A stretch of DNA of 64,000 nucleotides, taken from NCBI RefSeq assembly GCF_000745185.1, contig NZ_JQNJ01000001.1:682001-746000 (forward strand). Reading direction: 5' to 3'. The position numbers were made by a program, and so were the translations under genes. The notes beneath the pieces are model-generated. The model did not search any database and was not told the origin of the DNA. It saw only the letters and a list, made by a program, of their open reading frames with translations. Below, piece by piece: positions 53,875-61,527 of this stretch; within the stretch, counting starts at the first letter, position 1, and each line of letters opens with the position of its first letter. Origin of the DNA: Muricauda sp. MAR_2010_75 (GTDB taxonomy: Bacteria > Bacteroidota > Bacteroidia > Flavobacteriales > Flavobacteriaceae).

Positions 53875-54366
53875 TTAAGAATCCCCCAAAAATGAACTAT
53901 TGAAAGCCAAGGGCAAAATATCTGCCATGGAACTACATTTATATATTGGACCCTTTTCTGCCTTTAGCAAGATAACAATAGGTGATTTTTGATTTTGTTC
54001 GTATTCCATAATGGACTGCCTGCAATTGCCGCAGGGCGCGGCGGGCAAATCAACCAAATGATCTTTTGATCGTGCGCTTATTGCCAATATTTTAAGGGGG
54101 ATTTTGGGGTATCTTGCCCCAGCCTGAAATACGGCCACACGTTCTGCACAGAGTCCCGAAGGGTAGGATGCATTTTCTTGATTACTCCCAATAACAGTCT
54201 CCCCATTTGCAAGTAAAACAGCGGCCCCAACCTGAAAATTGGAATAGGGCGCATAGGCATTTTCACGGGCTTGCTCGGCGGCATGTAACAATTTTTGCTC
54301 ACTTTGTGAAAGCTCGCTTACATCTTCATAGATGGAAAGTTCAAAACTGATCTGCTTTTTTTCCAT
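53875..54366 (-). CDS. cdd: Cytidine deaminase
   Basis: Cytidine deaminase turns cytidine and deoxycytidine into uridine forms for pyrimidine salvage. The zinc site is clear: Cys73-Ala-Glu75 in GLCAERVAVF (Glu is the proton shuttle) and Pro111-Cys-Gly-Asn-Cys115 in AAPCGNCRQS. YAPYSNFQVGAAV is the substrate-binding block. Length 163. It lies between porV and pdhA, an arrangement I recall in several Flavobacteria. Confidence 0.94.
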   Translation of the reverse strand: MEKKQISFELSIYEDVSELSQSEQKLLHAAEQARENAYAPYSNFQVGAAVLLANGETVIGSNQENASYPSGLCAERVAVFQAGARYPKIPLKILAISARSKDHLVDLPAAPCGNCRQSIMEYEQNQKSPIVILLKAEKGPIYKCSSMADILPLAFNSSFLGDS

Positions 54367-54390
54367 ATTAATTGGGTCTTTACCAAAAAT

Positions 54391-54421
54391 AAGAAAAGCC
54401 TGTTGGTGGACAGGCTTTTCA
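54391..54421 (-). terminator. Terminator between porV and cdd
   Basis: GAAAAGCCTGT (54393-54403) and ACAGGCTTTTC (54410-54420) form an 11-base perfect stem with a six-base loop, 21 bases downstream of the porV stop on the minus strand and upstream of cdd. It separates the two genes. Confidence 0.85.
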
Positions 54422-54441
54422 CAATACTATTTTATGGTTCT

Positions 54442-55590
54442 TTAATCGTTATAGAACTCCTCGCCAAAATTAAAGGTAAGCGAAAAACGAAGTGTATTTT
54501 CCAAAGGGTTCTTCACCTGTGAGGTAGAGAACAGATACGAAAGATCTATCTGCGCCGATTTAAATTTGAAACCAGCTCCCAACGTAAAGAATTTACGGGA
54601 TCCTTTTTCTTCACTTTCATTAAAATACCCACTTCTCAACATAAAGGCTTCCCTAAACCGATACTCGGCACCAAGTGCCCAAGTGATTTCCTTAAGTTCT
54701 TCACTGAAACCATCGGGGGCATCACCAAAGGACTCAAAAATTCCTTTAAAGAAGCTAATGTTTTGGTATTCATCATTGTCTTCAGGTGTTATTTGCCCGT
54801 CTCCATTAAAATCCCTTGGGGTTGGCACCAATAGTTTGTTGAACTCGGTGCTCAGGGCCAAAACGTTGTCTTGGTCGAAAATAAAATCGAATCCACCACC
54901 AAATTTTAAGTTGGTGGGCAAAAAGTTTTCCTGTCCTCCTTCATCGTATTGTAGGGAACCTCCAATATTAGAAATATTGAAACCAGCTCTCCAACGGCCA
55001 TCAAAATTGTTATATGCAATTTCCCTGGAACGGAAAAACCCAGCTACATCAACAGCAAAGGCGTTGGCCGCCTGTGAGTCCTGTGTCTCATCCTGAAACC
55101 TTAGATTGGAACTTATAAATCGCCCGCCAACAGCCATAGAGAAAGTTTGGCTCAACTTCAAGGAATAGGAACCGTCCAATGCAAACTCATTGGGTTTTAC
55201 GATTCGTGGATTAATTTCCGTAAAATCCCTTCTGAACTCAATCTCTCCCAAACCAAAATACCTAATGCTAAAAGCAAAAGCACTTCGTTCATTGAGCTTA
55301 TTATAAAAATTGGCATTTAACAAGGATACATCATTGACAATAGTTTCCAAATAGGGCGTATAACTTACACCCACTCCCATTTTTTGGGTTGCAAATGCAT
55401 ATTTGGCGGGATTCCATTGTTGCGAATACGCATCAAAAGAGGTAGCCACGCCCATATCACCCATACCAGAGGCCCTGGCATCTGCAGAAATGGTCAAAAA
55501 AGGAACGGCTGTTGTAATGGCTCTTTCTTGCTGTGCGCTCAACCGAGGAATTACGGCAAGGAACACTACCAATATCAGTAACTTTTTCAT
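54442..55590 (-). CDS. porV: Type IX secretion system outer membrane protein PorV
   Basis: PorV is a beta-barrel that receives cargo from the SprA translocon and passes it to the attachment complex of the type IX secretion system. The N-terminus LSAQQERAITTAVPFLTISADARASGMGD is the family hallmark (in pieces: AVPFLTISADARASGMGD and QQWNPAKYAF), and the protein ends with strand LRFSLTFNFGEE. At 382 residues it is of normal length. gldJ is divergent upstream. No cargo with a clear type IX C-terminal domain was found in the window. Confidence 0.94.
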   Translation of the reverse strand: MKKLLILVVFLAVIPRLSAQQERAITTAVPFLTISADARASGMGDMGVATSFDAYSQQWNPAKYAFATQKMGVGVSYTPYLETIVNDVSLLNANFYNKLNERSAFAFSIRYFGLGEIEFRRDFTEINPRIVKPNEFALDGSYSLKLSQTFSMAVGGRFISSNLRFQDETQDSQAANAFAVDVAGFFRSREIAYNNFDGRWRAGFNISNIGGSLQYDEGGQENFLPTNLKFGGGFDFIFDQDNVLALSTEFNKLLVPTPRDFNGDGQITPEDNDEYQNISFFKGIFESFGDAPDGFSEELKEITWALGAEYRFREAFMLRSGYFNESEEKGSRKFFTLGAGFKFKSAQIDLSYLFSTSQVKNPLENTLRFSLTFNFGEEFYND

Positions 55591-55991
55591 TTTAACGTAT
55601 TAGTGTATTTAGTGAATAGTAAAGTTCTAGGTTTAAAAACTGTCATAGACGTTTACATGTAAACGGGCTTTTGGGCAAATTCTTATAGCGTGGTGCCGTT
55701 TTTTGAACAAATTTTAGACAAATGACAAGATAATGTATGAATTAAATCCTGTTTTTCCGTTCTAATCACATATAAAATCGTTAAAACAAAGACGATCCAT
55801 ACTATTTTAAACCCAGATGCGTTACAGAAGTGTAGCAATTGTTGATAACGGCATTGATACAAATATTTTATGAGCACAAAATATTATGGTTAAAACATCG
55901 TTTTAATGCCATTGAAGGATTTAAAAAATCAAAACAAATTGAAGTTACTGAGGGCGTAAAGCCTTAAGTTTAAAGTACTCAAGCCCAAATT
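55591..55991. other. 401-base gap between porV and gldJ
   Basis: No gene is seen: the only open frames are short and have no family features. It holds the divergent control regions of porV and gldJ. A perfect 16-base palindrome lies at 55650-55665. AT-rich stretches dominate the gldJ side. Confidence 0.7.
55650..55665. promoter_or_regulatory. 16-base perfect palindrome upstream of porV
   Basis: CGTTTACATGTAAACG is a perfect palindrome, 60 bases upstream of the porV ATG. Its size fits a binding site for a symmetric dimeric regulator. No regulator is known for it. Confidence 0.45.
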
Positions 55992-57644
55992 ATGAAAAAG
56001 CACTTTATCAAAGTTGTACTTTCTTGCGCCATTGTAGTGGGAAGCTTTTCGAGTTGTAAAAACTCATCATCCTCTAAAGACGTCTCCAGAGCCACGGGAT
56101 GGAAAATTAATGCGAAAGAAGGTGGATTTCAATACAATTCAGATTTTAAGGAGCAGGAAACCCCTCCCGGAACTGTCTTTATTGAAGGAGGAACCTTTAC
56201 CAAAGGTAAGGTCCAGGATGACATTATGCATGATTGGAACAACACTCCTACACAACAACACGTACAATCATTCTACATGGATGAAACCGAGGTAACCAAT
56301 GTGATGTATTTGGAGTACTTGGATTACCTAAAAGAGGTCTACCCTCCAGAAAATCCCACCTATGCCAACATTTACAAAGGGGCTTTGCCAGATACTTTGG
56401 TTTGGAGAAACCGGTTGGGCTTTAACGAGACCATGACCAATAACTACCTAAGGCATCCAGCTTACGCTGAATATCCTGTTGTTGGTGTTAATTGGGTACA
56501 GGCTACTCAATATGCAGAGTGGAGGACAGACAGGGTAAACGAATTAATGTTGGAAAGAGAAGGTTATTTGGCCGATGACACCAAGTATAAAGTAATGAAT
56601 GGTGAAGTTGAGGGAACCTTCAGCACCGAGGCCTATCTGAACAATCCAGAGTCTGTATATGGTGGTGAAATTGATTCTTTACAAGGAAAACAAAAGCGTG
56701 ATTCCATCAATGCATTTGCTAAAAGAAGCAGTGGCGTAATCATGCCTGAATATAGACTTCCTACGGAAACCGAATGGGAATATGCCGCTCAGGCTCTTGT
56801 AGGGTCAAGGGAATATAACAACTACCGCGGTAGAAAAAAATATCCTTGGGAAGGAGATTATACCCGAAATGGACAGCGCGTAGGTCGTGGAGACCAGTTG
56901 GCCAACTTTAAGCAAGGAAAAGGGGATTATGGTGGAATCGCAGGTTGGTCTGATGATGGTGCCGATATTACCGCCCAGGTTAAATCGTACAAACCCAATG
57001 ATTTTGGCCTATATGATATGGCCGGAAACGTTAGCGAATGGGTAGCCGATGTATATCGACCTATTGTGGATGATGAAATCAGTGACTTCAACTACTATCG
57101 TGGGAACGTTTTCATGAAAAAGGCCATTGGTGAAGATGGCAAAGTTGAGATATTGGAAGACAAAATTGTTTATGACACTTTGCCCAACGGAAAAATTGTT
57201 GCTGTTAACCTTCCCGGTGAAATCAAAGAAGTTCCGGTTACAGAGCAAGAAACCTATTTAAGAACAAATTTTGACAAAAGCGATAACCGTGGATATAGAG
57301 ATGGTGACCCAGGATCCTCCAGATTCTTTAGTAGATTCAATGATGAAGAAGACAACAGGAAAATGTACGATTCTCCAAAACACAAGGTAGAGCGTGATTC
57401 CACTGGAGAGCTTGTTCGTCAATATGACACCTCCAACTATAGAACCTCATTGATCAATGATGAAGTTCGTGTGTACAAAGGAGGTTCTTGGAGGGACAGG
57501 GCTTTCTGGTTAGACCCAGCACAACGCAGATACCTGCCACAATATATGGCCACGGACGATATCGGATTCAGATGTGCCATGTCCAGGGTTGGATCAAAAT
57601 CCAAAACCAAAAACAAGACGGTTCGACATAAAAAAGCTAGATAA
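55992..57644 (+). CDS. gldJ: Gliding motility lipoprotein GldJ
   Basis: GldJ is an outer membrane lipoprotein required for gliding and for the stability of the T9SS motor in Flavobacterium. The signal ends FSSCKNSSS. The rest is a sulfatase-modifying-factor (FGE-like) fold: VFIEGGTFTKG, YMDETEVTNVMYLEYL, YRLPTETEWEYAAQALVG, then NDFGLYDMAGNVSEWVADV, then VYKGGSWRDRAFWLDPAQRR and DDIGFRCAMS near the end. The protein has 550 residues, similar to other GldJ. The terminator downstream separates it from murF. Confidence 0.96.
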   Translation: MKKHFIKVVLSCAIVVGSFSSCKNSSSSKDVSRATGWKINAKEGGFQYNSDFKEQETPPGTVFIEGGTFTKGKVQDDIMHDWNNTPTQQHVQSFYMDETEVTNVMYLEYLDYLKEVYPPENPTYANIYKGALPDTLVWRNRLGFNETMTNNYLRHPAYAEYPVVGVNWVQATQYAEWRTDRVNELMLEREGYLADDTKYKVMNGEVEGTFSTEAYLNNPESVYGGEIDSLQGKQKRDSINAFAKRSSGVIMPEYRLPTETEWEYAAQALVGSREYNNYRGRKKYPWEGDYTRNGQRVGRGDQLANFKQGKGDYGGIAGWSDDGADITAQVKSYKPNDFGLYDMAGNVSEWVADVYRPIVDDEISDFNYYRGNVFMKKAIGEDGKVEILEDKIVYDTLPNGKIVAVNLPGEIKEVPVTEQETYLRTNFDKSDNRGYRDGDPGSSRFFSRFNDEEDNRKMYDSPKHKVERDSTGELVRQYDTSNYRTSLINDEVRVYKGGSWRDRAFWLDPAQRRYLPQYMATDDIGFRCAMSRVGSKSKTKNKTVRHKKAR

Positions 57645-57663
57645 ATTTATCTTACGAATTTTT

Positions 57664-57697
57664 AAAAGCCCCGACATTTGGTCGGGGCTTTTTTTTA
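57664..57697 (+). terminator. Terminator of gldJ
   Basis: AAAAGCCCCGAC (57664-57675) pairs with GTCGGGGCTTTT (57681-57692) across a five-base loop, followed by T's to 57697. It lies 20 bases after the gldJ stop and 11 before murF, so murF needs its own start or read-through. Confidence 0.92.
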
Positions 57698-57707
57698 TCT
57701 TCGATTT

Positions 57708-58982
57708 ATGACAATGGAACAGCTTCATACGCTTTTTTTAGCGCACCCCACCATCTGCACAGATACGCGAAAAATCACGGATAACTGCCTCTTTTTTGCC
57801 TTGAAAGGACCCAATTTCAACGGAAATGAGTTTGCGAAGGAAGCCTTGGAAAAAGGTGCCGCCTATGCCATAATTGATGAGGAAGAATACAATGCCTCAG
57901 GACAATATATTCTATGCCAGAATGTTTTGGAAACCCTTCAAGAACTTGCATTGTATCACAGAAAACAAAGCAAGGCCCAAATCATTGCCCTTACAGGCAG
58001 CAACGGAAAAACAACCACAAAGGAATTGATCAACACCGTACTCTCCAAAAAATACAAGACCATAGCCACCACAGGCAACCTCAACAACCATATCGGTGTT
58101 CCACTGACTTTGTTATCCATAGAAAAAGATACCGAGATTGCCATTGTTGAAATGGGCGCCAACCACAAAAGGGAAATTGCATTTCTATGTGGCATTGCCC
58201 AACCCGATTTCGGTTACATCACCAACTTTGGAAAAGCCCATTTGGAAGGTTTTGGAGGTGTGGAAGGTGTCATTCAGGGGAAAAGTGAGTTGTATGAACA
58301 CCTTATGACCCATGATAAGCATATCTTCATGAATGCGGACGACCCCATTCAACGGGAAAAGTTGGATTCTTACATCAAAAAAATAGGGTTCAGCACAAAA
58401 GACCACCAATACTATAATATCCAATTCATTGAAGCCAATCCGTATGTGGTTCTTGAAGTCGAAGGAATTCGAATGAAAACGCAACTCATTGGAAAGTACA
58501 ATTTCCCCAATTGCTGCGCTGCCATTTTGATGGGCAAATATTTTAATGTCCCCTTGGAAGACATTAAAACGGCTCTTGCATCGTACCAACCGCAGAACAA
58601 CCGCTCGCAGCTCATAGAGAAAAACGGGCTGAAAATAATTTTGGATGCCTACAATGCCAACCCCACCAGCATGCGTGCTGCTTTGGAAAACTTCAATGCC
58701 ATGGAAGCGGAAAATAAAACGCTCATTATTGGTGATATGTTTGAACTGGGGCCAACCGCTGCTGAAGAACACCAAGCTATCGCCGATTTGGCGAAAGCGC
58801 TTGAATTCGATGCTGTCTTCTTGGTAGGGCAGAGCTTTTTTGGAACAAAAACATCACTTGCCAAATTTGACTCCTTTGATGCTTTAAAAGAACACCTCCA
58901 AAAAAATCCATTAGAAAAGGGAATGGTGTTGATCAAGGGAAGTAGAGGAATGGCCTTGGAGCGAGTGTTGGATTTGTTGTAG
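57708..58982 (+). CDS. murF: UDP-N-acetylmuramoyl-tripeptide--D-alanyl-D-alanine ligase (MurF)
   Basis: MurF adds D-Ala-D-Ala to UDP-MurNAc-tripeptide, the last cytoplasmic step of peptidoglycan precursor making. Motifs: TDTRKITDNCLFFALKG at the N-terminus, ATP loop GSNGKTT (97-103), EMGANHKREIAFL, NFGKAHLEGFGG, and the C-terminal DAYNANPTSMRAAL. I use ATG 57708; an earlier in-frame start lies within the terminator. At 424 residues it has the usual length. It sits directly after gldJ, an arrangement common in Flavobacteriaceae. Confidence 0.96.
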   Translation: MTMEQLHTLFLAHPTICTDTRKITDNCLFFALKGPNFNGNEFAKEALEKGAAYAIIDEEEYNASGQYILCQNVLETLQELALYHRKQSKAQIIALTGSNGKTTTKELINTVLSKKYKTIATTGNLNNHIGVPLTLLSIEKDTEIAIVEMGANHKREIAFLCGIAQPDFGYITNFGKAHLEGFGGVEGVIQGKSELYEHLMTHDKHIFMNADDPIQREKLDSYIKKIGFSTKDHQYYNIQFIEANPYVVLEVEGIRMKTQLIGKYNFPNCCAAILMGKYFNVPLEDIKTALASYQPQNNRSQLIEKNGLKIILDAYNANPTSMRAALENFNAMEAENKTLIIGDMFELGPTAAEEHQAIADLAKALEFDAVFLVGQSFFGTKTSLAKFDSFDALKEHLQKNPLEKGMVLIKGSRGMALERVLDLL

Positions 58983-58990
58983 TTTTATTA

Positions 58991-59197
58991 TTATAATTTA
59001 GTTCCACACCACGGGCAAAAATTGATTTCAATTCCTGAAGTTCCACCATCATGAATGATTATCGAATAATACTCCGACTTAGTATTATGGTCAATTAAAG
59101 TATCGGGGCACTCATATTTGTCTTTGTGTAAATCACAATTAAATGTTGTGAAGACTTTCATCATTTCACAACAATAAGGATTCCTTTCTGAAATCAT
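58991..59197 (-). CDS. Small Cys-rich protein with a CPWCG end
   Basis: A 68-residue protein with cysteines at 9, 10, 21, 30, 61 and 64. The ending FCPWCGTKL and the earlier CC-x-M and YSIIIHDGG are seen in a family of small bacterial proteins (DUF6980-like in my memory). The paired cysteines suggest a zinc ribbon. It is 14 bases after the lipoprotein gene on the same strand and converges with murF eight bases away. Function unknown. Confidence 0.72.
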   Translation of the reverse strand: MISERNPYCCEMMKVFTTFNCDLHKDKYECPDTLIDHNTKSEYYSIIIHDGGTSGIEINFCPWCGTKL

Positions 59198-59211
59198 TTA
59201 TTTGAACTTTA

Positions 59212-59679
59212 TCATTGCGGCTTGTGCTTGTTTTCATTCCAAATAGCTTCACGATTAACATAACCCTCGAAAAAAATATCAAAGGAAGTATCATCATTGA
59301 TTAAATCTTCCAAATTCGGCAATTCCTTTTGTTTCAAGAATAAGCTATTTCCTGCTTCATTAACAATAATTAAAGTATCCTTTTTGATTGAAAAAGTTCC
59401 CATTAGCTTATCAGAATCAACATTGACATTTCTGAAATACAATTTTGAATTGGTGATATAATATTCATTGGCCGAAATTGACTCTGAAGTAGGATTAAAA
59501 TAATAAATATTAGTATCATCGATATAGAATTCCGTGTAAGCTTCGTTAATATTCCCTAGATATTCTGGAAACCAATTTCCCTGAATACTGAAACCATTGG
59601 TGGATTGAGAAATACACGAAACTGACTGAAAAATGATAAAAAGACAAGCAGCTATTCGTAACATTTTCCTGAACATCAT
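59212..59679 (-). CDS. Lipoprotein of unknown function in the tRNA-Val islet
   Basis: A 155-residue protein with lipoprotein signal (IIFQSVSCISQS). The mature part, FSIQGNWFPEYLGNINEAYTEFYI... (first block), looks like a lipocalin-like or small beta-barrel binding domain, with strand patterns up to residue ~120. Its codon use is AT-richer than that of the neighbouring murF. It lies between the XRE regulator and the Cys-rich gene with short gaps (15 and 14 bases), so the three form an operon. Confidence 0.7.
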   Translation of the reverse strand: MMFRKMLRIAACLFIIFQSVSCISQSTNGFSIQGNWFPEYLGNINEAYTEFYIDDTNIYYFNPTSESISANEYYITNSKLYFRNVNVDSDKLMGTFSIKKDTLIIVNEAGNSLFLKQKELPNLEDLINDDTSFDIFFEGYVNREAIWNENKHKPQ

Positions 59680-59694
59680 ATTGTTATTTGAACT

Positions 59695-59901
59695 TTATTT
59701 AGTCGAAGCAATTAATTCCCTTGCATCCACATCCAACACTTTTGCTATTTCCACCAATGTTTCAAGAGAAGGTTGCACGTCGTTGGTACACCATCTAGAT
59801 ACAGTTGCGGTATTTTTGTCCAACTTCCCAGCCAACCATTTATTGGTCCTTCCTTGTTCCGCTAAAACAACTTTAAGTCTATTAATTACTTTTTTGGCCA
59901 C
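59695..59901 (-). CDS. XRE-family HTH regulator
   Basis: A 68-residue single-domain Cro/CI regulator. The helix-turn-helix is in WLAGKLDKNTATVSRW with the second half PSLETLVEIAKVLDVDARELI. The start codon is a GTG (59901). It likely binds the AT-rich gap ahead of it and controls its own operon and perhaps the divergent coiled-coil gene. A candidate operator is at 59981-59998. Confidence 0.85.
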   Translation of the reverse strand: MAKKVINRLKVVLAEQGRTNKWLAGKLDKNTATVSRWCTNDVQPSLETLVEIAKVLDVDARELIASTK

Positions 59902-59939
59902 TTTTATTGCCCTTAGATTAAATCTATTTGTGAATTAAA

Positions 59940-59947
59940 CAAATTTA
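59940..59947 (-). promoter_or_regulatory. Candidate -7 box for the XRE operon
   Basis: On the minus strand this is TAAATTTG, matching TAnnTTTG exactly, 39 bases before the GTG start. No -33 element is clear in this AT-rich stretch, where chance matches are common. Confidence 0.3.
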
Positions 59948-59980
59948 ATTGATTGAAAAAGTAATAATTATTGATTTAAT

Positions 59981-59998
59981 AAACAACTTTATTTGTTT
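59981..59998. promoter_or_regulatory. Candidate XRE operator
   Basis: AAACAA and TTGTTT form a perfect inverted repeat with a six-base spacer, between the divergent XRE and coiled-coil genes. The AT-rich background raises the chance of random symmetry. Confidence 0.35.
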
Positions 59999-60086
59999 TT
60001 TACATCATTTTATTTGCTTTAATAAGCTTTTTGTTATATTTTTAAGTCAACATTTATTGTCTTTATATGCAAATAAATTAGAAGTC

Positions 60087-60248
60087 ATGAGCAAAAGTTT
60101 CACCATATCAGACCTAGAACAAATCATTGGCCTGCAACAAGAAAGCCTACAAGCCCTACAAAAGGCATTGGGCCGTTTACGGCACCAAAACGAACGTTTG
60201 GAGCGGAGTAACCAAAAACTAAGAAAACAGATTGCTAAATACGAGTAG
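60087..60248 (+). CDS. Small coiled-coil protein
   Basis: A 53-residue protein from ATG 60087. Residues ~18-50 form a single heptad-patterned helix (LQALQKALGRLRHQNERLER, then NQKLRKQIAKYE), with a short N-terminal SFTISDLEQIIGL. It lies six bases from the tRNA-Val 3' end on the opposite strand and diverges from the XRE operon. A longer upstream frame is open but has no coding character. It may oligomerise or act as a short peptide partner; function unknown. Confidence 0.6.
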   Translation: MSKSFTISDLEQIIGLQQESLQALQKALGRLRHQNERLERSNQKLRKQIAKYE

Positions 60249-60253
60249 AAAAG

Positions 60254-60328
60254 TGGGATATACTGGATTCGAACCAGTGACCTCTGCCCTGTCAAGGCAG
60301 TGCTCTAAACCAACTGAGCTAATATCCC
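60254..60328 (-). tRNA. tRNA-Val (anticodon GAC)
   Basis: A 75-nucleotide cloverleaf on the minus strand. The acceptor GGGATAT pairs with ATATCCC and has an A discriminator; the anticodon stem CTGCC/GGCAG encloses the loop TTGACAG with anticodon GAC for valine; the T loop is GTTCGAATC. CCA is not encoded. The 3' end faces the AT-rich islet at 58991-60248. Confidence 0.97.
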
Positions 60329-60548
60329 ATTAAAAAGCGGTGCAATATCGGAAATTTGTCACCAATCTCCATATTCTGCCGAATTCTTTTGTGTTTCGTG
60401 CAGGATAATGCGCAGTAATTGCTCTTTTTATAGGCTGGTTTTTAGGATATTATAGATGATTTTTACAACATATTCTGTGGTAGGAAAATACAATTAGGTA
60501 GGGTAGTTCCAATGCTGATAACCAGAAGGCATCGATATAAACATAATC

Positions 60549-60575
60549 AAAAAAGCTCCCAAATAGGAGCTTTTT
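60549..60575. terminator. Terminator of the second SusCD operon
   Basis: AAAAGCTCC and GGAGCTTTT form a stem with a six-base loop (60560-60565), with A run on one side and T run on the other. On the minus strand it lies about 20 bases after the stop of the lipoprotein gene. Confidence 0.85.
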
Positions 60576-60595
60576 CTATTATGCTTTTAAAGTAA

Positions 60596-61516
60596 TTATG
60601 GTTTTGTGAGAGAGAACGCGTTACCGGTAAATCCTCCAAAATCAATGACCACATTTATGTCCCCTGTACATGTACCGACACTTCCACTTCCAGTGACGTC
60701 AAGACAGAAACCCGCGCCATAATTAAAACATTCGTTTGAAGCTACTGTGACACTTCCATCCGTCGGGTCTATGGTCAACTCCATATAAGAAGTCCCTGGA
60801 TTTGCTATAAATGGATTATTTGTAGACAAAATTCGGAATGTGTAATCTGAAACGAACTCCACAGGAATGGCATCCCCTTCAGCATAGTCTGCCCATGCAT
60901 CTGCCACTACAACATAATTACCGTCAAAATTTGAGGCATCAGTCAATGAACAGAAAAACTGAGCCGAATAAGCGAATGGCGAACTAAAAAATGAACCGTT
61001 CGCTACTGTACCAGCCGCATTGTTTGTAAACTCTCTTCCATCAGTAAGAACAGCCACAAGTCTTATGTTAAAGGAATCTGAACTGTCATAGTCACCATTT
61101 TGTAATCCAAGTGCTGTAAGCACTTCAGCCAAAGTTGCGGAAATTTCGCCTCTTGGAAGTCCAAAGGGGCCCTCGGAGAAAGCCGAGGCAGGAATGGTTT
61201 TTACCAACGCTTCCGTTCCAGGGGTATTACCATCAATAAAGGTCATATAAACTTCTACTGCCGAAAGAAGCTCTCCATTCTCAGAATCCTGAGCTTCTAC
61301 TGTTACACTCCACGATAATGACGGATCAAAGAAATCGAATGTCGCACTATTAACTGCAATGGTTCTCAATATTAATCCACGCTCTGTTTTTGCCAGAACT
61401 TCATCTACAAGTTTGTCTTCTGAACTACACGAAGATATTCCCATCAACAAAACTAAGGTGGCAAATGATATATATAAATTTATTTTTCTCATGATATTAA
61501 TTTTTTGTTTCGTCAT
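60596..61516 (-). CDS. Third gene of the second SusCD locus: lipoprotein
   Basis: A 306-residue lipoprotein with the signal ending GISSCSSED; ATG 61516 or 61492 may be used. The N-terminal ~175 residues match the lipoprotein at 3214-4584 (LVDEV..KTERGLILRT, SWSVTVEAQDSENGELLS, LTDGREFTNNAAGTV). The C-terminal ~120 residues differ: beta-strands with four Cys in AGFCLDVTGSGSVGTCTG and NECFNYG, possibly paired. It follows susD by 11 bases. It probably helps the SusCD complex bind its substrate. Confidence 0.8.
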   Translation of the reverse strand: MTKQKINIMRKINLYISFATLVLLMGISSCSSEDKLVDEVLAKTERGLILRTIAVNSATFDFFDPSLSWSVTVEAQDSENGELLSAVEVYMTFIDGNTPGTEALVKTIPASAFSEGPFGLPRGEISATLAEVLTALGLQNGDYDSSDSFNIRLVAVLTDGREFTNNAAGTVANGSFFSSPFAYSAQFFCSLTDASNFDGNYVVVADAWADYAEGDAIPVEFVSDYTFRILSTNNPFIANPGTSYMELTIDPTDGSVTVASNECFNYGAGFCLDVTGSGSVGTCTGDINVVIDFGGFTGNAFSLTKP

Positions 61517-61527
61517 TTCTTATTTGA

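Noticed and set aside
55683..55877. Open frame of 64 codons on the minus strand in the porV-gldJ gap
   Set aside because: Low-complexity composition, no signal or domain and no plausible context.
58185..58775. Long open frame (196 codons) on the minus strand
   Set aside because: It lies wholly within murF, which has all Mur ligase motifs. The antisense frame has no features.
59949..60086. Upstream extension of the coiled-coil gene
   Set aside because: The added part is a translation of AT-rich non-coding DNA (many Phe, Ile, Leu) and the ATG at 60087 fits the coiled-coil start better.
58985..60328. Integrated element with attachment-site repeats at tRNA-Val
   Set aside because: I looked for a copy of the tRNA 3' end near 58985 and for an integrase, and saw neither, so no att sites are annotated.
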